A stretch of 7,229 nt of DNA from Sandaracinaceae bacterium. Lineage in GTDB: Bacteria; Myxococcota_A; Polyangia; Polyangiales; Sandaracinaceae. The position numbers and the translations under genes were made by a program. Positions 1 through 5,432 of the stretch are shown here, piece by piece (the stretch's first letter is position 1; every line of letters begins with the position of its first letter). The notes beneath the pieces were generated by a model that searched no databases, was not told where the DNA came from, and was given only the letters and a program-made list of their open reading frames with translations. The DNA lies in assembly GCA_025056955.1 (NCBI GenBank), contig JANWYL010000161.1, positions 1-7,229 of the forward strand, read 5' to 3'.

Positions 1-509
1 CTGAAGGGTTGGGCTTCGTTTTCTTCGGGAGCAATTGCAGTGGCGATACCTACCTGCCCGCTCACAGAAAAGTGGCGGTCAAGCCAGTGCTCGACGCGCA
101 GGAGGGCATCTATGCCCAACCGGGCCTCGCTTCGATCATTTGTCCAAAGCAAGGCGCCTACACCAAATCTCCCTCCGATTTCCAAAGCTGTTGCGTCACC
201 TCGCGCGATGGTGTAGAAGAGCCCACCGCCCCCTCCAATAAGCACTTGAACATCGTCCCTTCGATGGCTCACGAATTGGGATTGCACGAGAAATTGGAGA
301 AGAAGAGCAGGCGTGGCCCATATGTTAAGAGCAAGGCCAGCCACCCCAAGCGGCGCTGTCCATGGTGCGCTCAGCATCACGTCGGCCCCAATCCCGAAGC
401 CCTTGGGAGAAACTTGGGCCTTGGCAGAGGTCCAAGGTGCGAAAGCGATGGCTCCAGCCAGAAGCAAAGCCAGGCAACTTGAGTGGGCTCTTTTCCTTGG
501 GTGATTCAT
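1..509 (-). CDS. Exported outer-membrane beta-barrel-like protein, 5' part only (3' end beyond left edge)
   Basis: Reading leftwards from an ATG at 509 the frame stays open to the window edge (169 codons), so the C-terminus is missing. The product begins MNHPRKRAH, followed by a hydrophobic run (CLALLLAGAIAFA, residues 12-24) and an AKA|Q signal-peptidase I site after residue 31, so export is well supported. The mature part alternates polar and hydrophobic residues with many glycines (ALEIGGRFGVGALLW, LGIDALLRV, FSVSGQVGIATAI), as in antiparallel strands of small outer-membrane barrels. No named family was recognised. The start has no Shine-Dalgarno sequence, but the next in-frame ATG (codon 46) would remove the signal peptide. 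It lies 178 bp downstream of the DUF1517 gene on the same strand and may have its own promoter near 586-615. Coding status is fairly sure; the barrel assignment is inference. Confidence 0.72.
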   Translation of the reverse strand, partial: MNHPRKRAHSSCLALLLAGAIAFAPWTSAKAQVSPKGFGIGADVMLSAPWTAPLGVAGLALNIWATPALLLQFLVQSQFVSHRRDDVQVLIGGGGGLFYTIARGDATALEIGGRFGVGALLWTNDRSEARLGIDALLRVEHWLDRHFSVSGQVGIATAIAPEENEAQPF

Positions 510-585
510 GGTGTTTCGATTGGTGATGAAATGATGTGCGCGAACACCATTTGGTTGGTTCAGTGGAGTGCAAAGCATGTGGCAA

Positions 586-615
586 ATTACACCACTACAT
601 GCACATGCGAAGCAA
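586..615 (-). promoter_or_regulatory. Candidate sigma70-type promoter for the beta-barrel-like gene
   Basis: On the minus strand a TTGCTT hexamer (615-610) is followed after 18 bp by TGTAAT (591-586), one mismatch from the TATAAT consensus. It lies about 77 bp upstream of the ATG at 509, inside the 178-bp gap after the DUF1517 stop. The -35 match is only partial, and such matches arise by chance, so this is tentative. A bulged hairpin (GAAC..GTTC with ACC/GGT, 542-561) would fall in the resulting leader, but it lacks a T-tract and is not a terminator. No small ORF with an RBS was found elsewhere in 510-687. Confidence 0.3.
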
Positions 616-687
616 GAAAATGAACCATTCGCTCATGACCATCAAATCACCAAGGAGATGTGCCGATCAACTTGAAAAGTGGAACCA

Positions 688-1791
688 TCACCCACTTGGA
701 TGTTCTTGAGGTGAACGAGATGAGGAATTGGGTGCTCCACAATGAGGGCATTGGTGGAGCTCAGCGGTGTATGGACCTCTACAGTATTCGCAAAACACAA
801 CACCCCCGATCACTCCGCTTAACTTGTTCAAGGTGGGATCAATCGCTTCTAGGGTGGCGGTGCTCATCCGGTCTTCTGGATCTGCTGGCATCCAGATGAG
901 TTCAATCGCAACAATGGAATCAGGGGGTAGGGAGGAGAGCGATCGCAGTAGCTTATGAATTTCACTGCGGCTACTTGGGTCGAAATCCGCGATCTCACAG
1001 TGTGAGGCCACAATGAGGGTGATGAGAACCACACCTTCGCCCTCTCGCTCCGCGCTTCTCCGTACACCATGCCCCTCCCTCTCATAAACACCCTGTTCAT
1101 TTGCCTCGATGATTTCATGGGTATATTTGGAGCGGGCGTCGGTTGATAACTTCCTGAACTGAGCCTCCGCCAAGATGGGTGACATTGGTTGAAAGTTCTT
1201 TCCCCCTGCATAGATCCAAGCGTCCTTGCTGCGGCGTAAGCCGTCGATCACGAAAGAGAGAAGCTCGTGCCGGCCGTACGGTGTTTTCACGTTTGCCTTT
1301 TTTGCGAAATTGAGGAAATGCAGTTGGAGGAAGGGGCGAGCACGGGCATCTATCGCAAGCTTAAGTTCGGTGATGTCAACATTCAACCATGCATGGCTTT
1401 GTGGATTTGGGAGGGTTGATGCGACAGAGTGGTCGTCTGGATGGTTGGAGGCAGAAGGGGATCCCCTGACAAGAATGAGGAAGACCACAATGCTGATGAC
1501 AATCACAGTGCCTGCAAGGGGATGGTATCGAAAGGTGTAGACAACGAGGCGTGCGAGGAGAATGGCGCTTTCGGTGTCATGGTGAATGGAATGCCCTCGA
1601 GAGGATGAATAAGACCTGCGAGTGAAGGATCGTGAGGCGCTACGGAAGCTTCCTCCTCCGATGCGCCCTCCGCTGCGTTGGGCTTCTGCAATTGGGTGAA
1701 AGAGCAGAAACAAAGTGAGGAGCCATGGCCACATCCAACGGAGCAAAGTGCTCATCACAGAAGAGGGGGAAGAAGAGATGCGAAAGGTCAT
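688..1791 (-). CDS. DUF1517-family membrane protein with C-terminal zinc ribbon
   Basis: This 367-residue protein matches the DUF1517 family (cyanobacteria, plants, assorted proteobacteria), whose biochemical role is unknown. It has an N-terminal signal or membrane segment (about 17-37, possible cleavage AEA|Q after 37) and then the hallmark GGRIGGGSFR at 41-50. A Ser/Arg-rich linker follows, then a second membrane helix at about 93-110. The conserved domain spans about 134-326 (WLNVDITELKLAIDA; FRKLSTDARSKYTHE; VVLITLIVA; VAIELIWMP). It ends in a rubredoxin-like knuckle pair, C334-x2-C337 and C348-x2-C351, and a short polar tail. I chose the ATG at 1791 because AAGGTG (1803-1798) lies 6 nt upstream; a GTG at 1800 and an internal ATG at 1755 are alternatives. 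The lectin gene diverges from it across 45 bp, and the beta-barrel-like gene lies downstream. Family assignment rests on recalled motifs. Confidence 0.82.
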   Translation of the reverse strand: MTFRISSSPSSVMSTLLRWMWPWLLTLFLLFHPIAEAQRSGGRIGGGSFRSASRSFTRRSYSSSRGHSIHHDTESAILLARLVVYTFRYHPLAGTVIVISIVVFLILVRGSPSASNHPDDHSVASTLPNPQSHAWLNVDITELKLAIDARARPFLQLHFLNFAKKANVKTPYGRHELLSFVIDGLRRSKDAWIYAGGKNFQPMSPILAEAQFRKLSTDARSKYTHEIIEANEQGVYEREGHGVRRSAEREGEGVVLITLIVASHCEIADFDPSSRSEIHKLLRSLSSLPPDSIVAIELIWMPADPEDRMSTATLEAIDPTLNKLSGVIGGVVFCEYCRGPYTAELHQCPHCGAPNSSSRSPQEHPSG

Positions 1792-1813
1792 TGCGCACAC
1801 CTTGTAGAGGGGG

Positions 1814-1826
1814 AAGATTCAATCTT
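1814..1826. promoter_or_regulatory. Perfect 13-bp palindrome between divergent genes (candidate operator)
   Basis: AAGATT-C-AATCTT is a perfect inverted repeat with one central base. It sits in the 45 bp between the divergent starts at 1791 (DUF1517) and 1837 (lectin). It directly abuts the lectin gene's GGAGG ribosome-binding site (1827-1831). A regulator binding here could affect both genes, and folding of the transcript could affect access to the RBS. No clear -10/-35 pair was found nearby. The symmetry is seen directly; regulatory function is inference. Confidence 0.35.
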
Positions 1827-1836
1827 GGAGGCAAAG

Positions 1837-2868
1837 ATGGTAAAAAGGACGATTGCAGTGGGCCGCAACAGGGACGGACGCCTTGAGGTATTTTACATCG
1901 GCAAAGATGCCATGCTGAGGCACAATTGGCAGCGTGGGCCAAACGGCCTCTGGGCCACCGAAGAGGTGCTTCCTTGGCAAGCGGTGCACGTTGCTGTTGG
2001 TGTCAACGCCGATGGACGGCTTGAGGTGTTTTGGATCAGCCCAGAGGGAGAACTCTGGCACGACTGGCAAAGAGAAGCTGGGGGCGCCTGGGTTGGAGCT
2101 GCGCCGATTTTTGTTGAGGGTGAGGCCAAAGGAGTGTGCAAAGCGCGGGCCCAAAGCGCTTGCGTTGTGTCGAGTCCTGATGGAGCCATCGAGATCTTTT
2201 ACATCGATGAGCGGGGGGTCTTGCAACACGATCGGCAGGTTGAACCAAACGGTGATTGGCGCGGTGCACGGGCGATTTCAAAGCCCGAGCAGGGGGCATG
2301 CATCGCGGTTGATGCAGGTCGTAACCAAGATGGCACGCTCGAAGTGTTCTATGCGCTGGGTGATGGCACGCTCATGCATGATTGGGAGATCGTTCCTGGC
2401 GGTCCCTGGAATGGCCCAGAACCGATGGGAGGGAGGGCCATTGAGATCCGCACGGGTACCAATGCAGACGGCCGCCTTGAGGTGTTTTTCCGCGATCCGA
2501 TAGGGCTTCTCTGGCACGATTGGCAAACCACTCCCAGCGGTGGTTGGCACGGCCTTGAATGTTTGGGGGCACGTGCCAGGCGCATCGACGTGGCACAAAA
2601 CCGTGACGGCCGCCTTGAGGTGTTTTACATTGACATGGAAAACCGCGTGCGGAACCTTTGGCAAGCAGCCCCAAATGGAGATTGGGGAACAGATGAAGAG
2701 ATTCTCGGCGAGCACGCGACCGACCTTGCCGTTGGGCAAAACGAGGACGGTCGCCTTGAGCTCTTCTATTGGGGCCCAGGGGACGAAGTGTGGCACAACT
2801 GGCAGCCTCGCCCTGGCCAGGGCCCCTGGAATCCAATTGTTCGCTACGACGTCGATTCGTTTGGCTGA
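1837..2868 (+). CDS. PLL-like seven-bladed beta-propeller lectin
   Basis: The 343-residue protein is almost entirely seven copies of a 46-56-residue repeat. Each runs (G/Q)xNxDGRLEVF-x(8-10)-LWHxWQ-x(2)-PxGxW. The GRLEVF-type cores begin at residues 14, 60, 116, 166, 212, 258 and 305. This pattern is characteristic of PLL/PHL-type bacterial lectins (Photorhabdus) and the fungal PVL lectin, seven-bladed propellers that bind fucose or O-methylated sugars between blades; sugar specificity cannot be read here. Blade 3 is degenerate (GAIEIF; HDRQ in place of HDWQ) and is preceded by an extra segment of about 10 residues. There is no signal peptide or membrane segment, so it is cytoplasmic unless released by lysis or a non-classical route. 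The ATG at 1837 is chosen because GGAGG lies 5 nt upstream and repeat 1 starts at once; an upstream in-frame ATG at 1678 would run through the DUF1517 gene. Confidence 0.88.
   Translation: MVKRTIAVGRNRDGRLEVFYIGKDAMLRHNWQRGPNGLWATEEVLPWQAVHVAVGVNADGRLEVFWISPEGELWHDWQREAGGAWVGAAPIFVEGEAKGVCKARAQSACVVSSPDGAIEIFYIDERGVLQHDRQVEPNGDWRGARAISKPEQGACIAVDAGRNQDGTLEVFYALGDGTLMHDWEIVPGGPWNGPEPMGGRAIEIRTGTNADGRLEVFFRDPIGLLWHDWQTTPSGGWHGLECLGARARRIDVAQNRDGRLEVFYIDMENRVRNLWQAAPNGDWGTDEEILGEHATDLAVGQNEDGRLELFYWGPGDEVWHNWQPRPGQGPWNPIVRYDVDSFG
1861..2763 (+). repeat. Seven internal tandem repeats of the lectin gene
   Basis: The repeat unit of about 138 bp is visible in the DNA as well as the protein. The block encoding DGRLEVF is almost unchanged in several copies (near 1872, 2010, 2466, 2604 and 2748). 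A 22-nt stretch beginning GACGGCCGCC is identical at 2467-2488 and 2605-2626, exactly 138 bp (46 codons) apart. Copies 3 and 4 (about 2178-2205 and 2328-2355) have diverged. Such DNA identity suggests duplication or gene conversion among blades rather than constraint on protein alone. Confidence 0.8.
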
Positions 2869-4247
2869 GATTGGGCCTGGGTCAAGGCACTGCCCCTATC
2901 CATTCGGGAAAGAAGGGCAAGAAGCACGAAGGCAGCACTGGCTCCAAGCCACACCCAGGCGCGGCGCCTGGAGCGGGGACGAGCGAATTGTGCGGCCCAT
3001 TGGGCGAGGCTTTGGCACGAGGTGCATGAGGGCTGGGCGTGTGCCATCGCGACGATTGAGGCAAAGTCAAGAACATCCCTTGCCAGAAGGGCCTTGTTTT
3101 CTTCCAAAGCGAGCTTATCCTGCCACCTTTGACGCTCCTCAGACTGAGGGGCAATGGCAATGGCGCGATGAAGCAAAAGGATACGCCCTTGGTGGGAGCT
3201 CAGGCGCTCTTCAAGCTTTGCATAAAAGCGAGCGACTTCTTCGTTGGCAGCTTCTGGGGCAACCAAAAGGGCCCGATCGAGGATGGCTTGGCTTTGGGAT
3301 ATTTCTCCGCTCTCAAGCGCATGGTGGGCCTCCTCAAGCGCTTGGCGGATGAGGGAAGCGCGTTTTTCGTCCAGACGGCGGAAGAGCTCATCCATGGTTC
3401 GCTCCCACCCCCATCGGAGGTCGGGATCTTCACCCAGTCGCAGGCGGAAGCTTTCCCTTGCCACCCAGAGGGCGTTTTGCCCGTAGCTGCGGAGGGCTTC
3501 CCGGGCCGCTTGTCGCACGATCCGCTGTTCTGAATCCACAAATGCAGCCACCACGGGCATGGCCGAGATGATTCGCAGCCGGCCGTAGGCCCGAAGCGTG
3601 TCAGCGAGGGTTTTTCCGGAAAGACGTTGGACGAGCTCGCCTGGTTCATCGACACGCAAGCGCTCGGCCACTGCACGGGCCCATGCCCTGGCTGCGGCTT
3701 GGGGGGCCGCCACGCGGGCTTCCAGGGCGATGGGGGCCAGCTTATCGCCAAGCCTCAAAGCAATTCGCCGCATTTCTAAGCTCCAGGCGCCCCCATCCCA
3801 ACTCAGCACGGGTAACATCAGGCGCAGGGCTTCGGTCGTGCCGATCCGCTCAAGTGCTTTCAAGAGCAAAAGCGTTTCTGCAACGCTGCGCACCGCTTCC
3901 GAGCGCTTTTCGGCCAAAACTGCGCCAATCTTTTTTTCAAAGGCCTCTGTTTCAGGAGGCGTGGAAAAGAGGCGCAAGGCTTCTTCGACTTCTGCTTGGG
4001 GTGGCCGATTCCTGCCAATCCATTCCAGACGTTGGGAGATGGCGTCTAGCCAAAAGGCATCCAGCCGAGAGAGCAAAAAGATGGCCTTTTGGCGTGCTCC
4101 TTCGTTTTCACTAATGAGCGCTTGCCCCAACGCCTCAAGCCGTGCGTTTTGCGTTTGATCGCCGCGTGCTTTTGGGAGCATGGCGAAAAACAGCCATCCA
4201 GCCAGAACAAAGGCCCTCCAACGCAGACCACTCGAAAGCCGCTTCAG
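2844..4247 (-). CDS. HEAT/TPR-like alpha-helical repeat protein with C-terminal membrane anchor
   Basis: Positions below count from a proposed CTG at 4247 (467 residues). A basic, hydrophobic N-terminus (KRLSSGLRWRAFVLAGWLFFAMLPKARG, given as 2-10, 11-20, 21-29) looks like a signal peptide or anchor. Residues 30-290 form paired amphipathic helices of HEAT-like type, for example SEQRIVRQAAREALRSYG at 239-256. Residues 300-385 resemble TPR helices (ALESGEISQSQAILDRALLV; RILLLHRAIAIAPQ). A CTSC motif is at 408-411, an RSRRR cluster at 425-429, a membrane helix at about 430-447 and a polar tail after it. Such proteins usually scaffold complexes; no specific function was recognised. The start is unresolved: no ATG, GTG or TTG precedes the hydrophobic segment outside acyP. 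The CTG overlaps the acyP stop as CTGA, without an RBS. The alternative ATG at 4181 gives 445 residues and loses the segment. The 3' end overlaps the convergent lectin gene. Confidence 0.78.
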   Translation of the reverse strand: MKRLSSGLRWRAFVLAGWLFFAMLPKARGDQTQNARLEALGQALISENEGARQKAIFLLSRLDAFWLDAISQRLEWIGRNRPPQAEVEEALRLFSTPPETEAFEKKIGAVLAEKRSEAVRSVAETLLLLKALERIGTTEALRLMLPVLSWDGGAWSLEMRRIALRLGDKLAPIALEARVAAPQAAARAWARAVAERLRVDEPGELVQRLSGKTLADTLRAYGRLRIISAMPVVAAFVDSEQRIVRQAAREALRSYGQNALWVARESFRLRLGEDPDLRWGWERTMDELFRRLDEKRASLIRQALEEAHHALESGEISQSQAILDRALLVAPEAANEEVARFYAKLEERLSSHQGRILLLHRAIAIAPQSEERQRWQDKLALEENKALLARDVLDFASIVAMAHAQPSCTSCQSLAQWAAQFARPRSRRRAWVWLGASAAFVLLALLSRMDRGSALTQAQSQPNESTS

Positions 4248-4522
4248 TGGAGAATCACAAAATCGGCAAACTCCCCAGTATAGCTCCGCCAGCGGGTCTC
4301 GACCTGGTCGACCCGTGCTGTCGATGGACCATGTTGGGCCCAGCTCAAAAACTCCTTGATGGGTTCTTCTTCGCCCTCTGCAACGATTTCGACTGCGCCA
4401 TCTGGGCGATTTTTGACCCATCCGGTCAAGCCAAGCCGTTTGGCTTCCCTTTGGGCAGAGGCTCGGAAGTAAACACCCTGCACACGGCCGCGGATGATGA
4501 GGTGGATTCGCTTGAGTGCCAT
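4244..4522 (-). CDS. acyP: Acylphosphatase
   Basis: The 92-residue product has the usual family length and fold signature. Near the N-terminus is GRVQGVYFRASAQREA, which holds the phosphate-binding loop and the essential arginine of the VQGVxFR motif. It is followed by LGLTGWVKNRPDGAVEIVAEG, containing the catalytic asparagine in GWVKN. The family hydrolyses carboxyl-phosphate mixed anhydrides such as acetyl phosphate, carbamoyl phosphate and 1,3-bisphosphoglycerate in the cytoplasm. The ATG at 4522 has AAGGTG 6 nt upstream (4534-4529); a GTG at 4531 would add three residues and has no RBS. It follows the IMPase-family gene by 60 bp, and its TGA overlaps the possible CTG start of the next gene. 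All expected motif residues are present. Confidence 0.95.
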   Translation of the reverse strand: MALKRIHLIIRGRVQGVYFRASAQREAKRLGLTGWVKNRPDGAVEIVAEGEEEPIKEFLSWAQHGPSTARVDQVETRWRSYTGEFADFVILH

Positions 4523-4562
4523 CTTGCACACCTTGCATCTAAAGGAGCTTGGGCTTTAGAGC

Positions 4563-4584
4563 AAAAAAGAGGCGCTTCTTTTTT
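4563..4584. terminator. A/T-rich hairpin between the IMPase-family gene and acyP (weak candidate terminator)
   Basis: AAAAAAGA (4563-4570) and TCTTTTTT (4577-4584) are perfectly complementary around a GGCGCT loop, an 8-bp stem that overlaps the phosphatase TAA. Read on the minus strand, the T-run is part of the stem and only one G/C pair is present, so it would be a weak intrinsic terminator at best. It might attenuate transcription into acyP, or be inert. Confidence 0.25.
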
Positions 4585-5398
4585 ATTTTCTGGCTTCTGA
4601 ATTTCTCCTAAAGATGGCCACAACTTCTTCATGGATTTTCCCGTTGCTTGCGATGGCACCTCGCCCAAAAATGGTCTCCTCACCGTTGAGATCGGTGAAG
4701 CGACCTCCTGCCTCGCGGACCAAAATGGCTGGGGCAGCGATGTCCCATGGTGCGACTGCTGGGTCGATCACCACATCGAGTTGGCCAGCAAGCAGCCGGC
4801 GATAGCCGTCAAAATCAGTGAGACCCCGCTGGGAGGCGCTTCGTCCTGCAATCTCAAAGAGTGCGGACTCTGAGCCATCGACGAGGAACTGAGCCAGGGC
4901 ACCGTGGGAGATCGCAGCTTCTTCGAGTGCAGAAATCTGCGACACCCTCAAAGGACGCCCGTTGCGGTAGGCGCCATGGCCTTCCACTGCAAGGTAGAGG
5001 TCGTCTTCTGCTGGCAGGTAGGCCACTCCCAAGACAGGGCGTTTTCCCTCAAGCAAGGCAACAAGGATGGACCAGGTGGAAAGGCCTCTCATGAAAGCCC
5101 GCGTTCCGTCAATTGGATCGATCAAAAAGCTGAGTTCTCCTTCAGAAGGGAAGCTTCCGCCTTCTTCCTCGCCGAGGATGTTGGCCTCCGGTACCAGACG
5201 GCTGAGGCAGGCCCTAAGACGGCTCTCGATCATCCGATCGGCTTCTGTAACAGGGCTACCGTCTTCCTTGAACTGGGCAAAGGCTCGGCCTTCTTCCGCA
5301 AGCCTTCGTGCAGCTTGGCCGCTTGCGATCACTTCACACACAATCTCATCGAGAGCCTTGCGCCCACCGATGCGCTCGAGCGTGAATTTTGCACCCAT
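4583..5398 (-). CDS. Inositol monophosphatase-family phosphatase, HisN-like (possible histidinol-phosphatase)
   Basis: This 271-residue cytoplasmic enzyme carries the Mg-dependent IMPase-family signatures. They are FKEDGSPVTEAD (43-54), GEEEG (76-80, metal-binding E77), DPIDGTRAF (94-102, metal-binding D94 and D97) and PWDIAAPAILVREAGG (217-232, metal-binding D219). Relatives dephosphorylate inositol-1-phosphate, histidinol phosphate, fructose-1,6-bisphosphate or PAP. The FKxDGSPVTxAD opening and the STWSILVALLEGKRPVLGVAYLP stretch (107-129) resemble HisN-type histidinol-phosphatases most, but no his gene is nearby and the substrate stays open. The ATG at 5398 is chosen because AAGGAG (5412-5407) lies 8 nt upstream; an in-frame ATG at 5461 would add 21 unlike residues and overlap gpmI. 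The start lies 34 bp after the gpmI stop, so co-transcription is likely. Confidence 0.9.
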   Translation of the reverse strand: MGAKFTLERIGGRKALDEIVCEVIASGQAARRLAEEGRAFAQFKEDGSPVTEADRMIESRLRACLSRLVPEANILGEEEGGSFPSEGELSFLIDPIDGTRAFMRGLSTWSILVALLEGKRPVLGVAYLPAEDDLYLAVEGHGAYRNGRPLRVSQISALEEAAISHGALAQFLVDGSESALFEIAGRSASQRGLTDFDGYRRLLAGQLDVVIDPAVAPWDIAAPAILVREAGGRFTDLNGEETIFGRGAIASNGKIHEEVVAIFRRNSEARK

Positions 5399-5406
5399 GT
5401 TCTTTT

Positions 5407-5412
5407 CTCCTT
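5407..5412 (-). promoter_or_regulatory. Ribosome-binding site deciding the start of the IMPase-family gene
   Basis: AAGGAG on the minus strand lies 8 nt before the ATG at 5398, in the 34-bp gap after gpmI. It is the strongest Shine-Dalgarno match among the minus-strand genes here and rules against the longer reading from 5461. Confidence 0.8.
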
Positions 5413-5432
5413 GCTGCTTGGCCCTTGGCCCT

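Noticed and set aside
9..482. Plus-strand open frame of 157 codons opposite the beta-barrel-like gene
   Set aside because: It lacks an RBS and any recognisable domain, while the opposite strand encodes a clean signal peptide and beta-strand pattern.
660..899. Plus-strand frame starting with GTG just after AAGGAG
   Set aside because: The RBS-like motif is only 2 nt from the start, and most of the frame lies antisense to the conserved zinc-ribbon end of the DUF1517 protein.
1678..1836. Upstream extension of the lectin reading frame
   Set aside because: These 53 codons lie antisense to the DUF1517 signal region, are low in family-like sequence, and the ATG at 1837 has a strong RBS.
1861..2763. 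Regularly spaced repeats considered as a CRISPR array
   Set aside because: The repeats are in-frame codons of beta-propeller blades about 138 bp apart, far from CRISPR repeat-spacer dimensions, and no cas gene is present.
2278..2796. Minus-strand frames with repeated HLKAAV-like motifs
   Set aside because: Their periodicity is the reverse complement of the lectin blade repeats, not an independent repeat protein.
4248..4538. Upstream extension of the HEAT/TPR reading frame through acyP
   Set aside because: This part is out of frame with a fully conserved acylphosphatase and encodes a Pro/Arg/Cys-rich sequence typical of a shadow frame.
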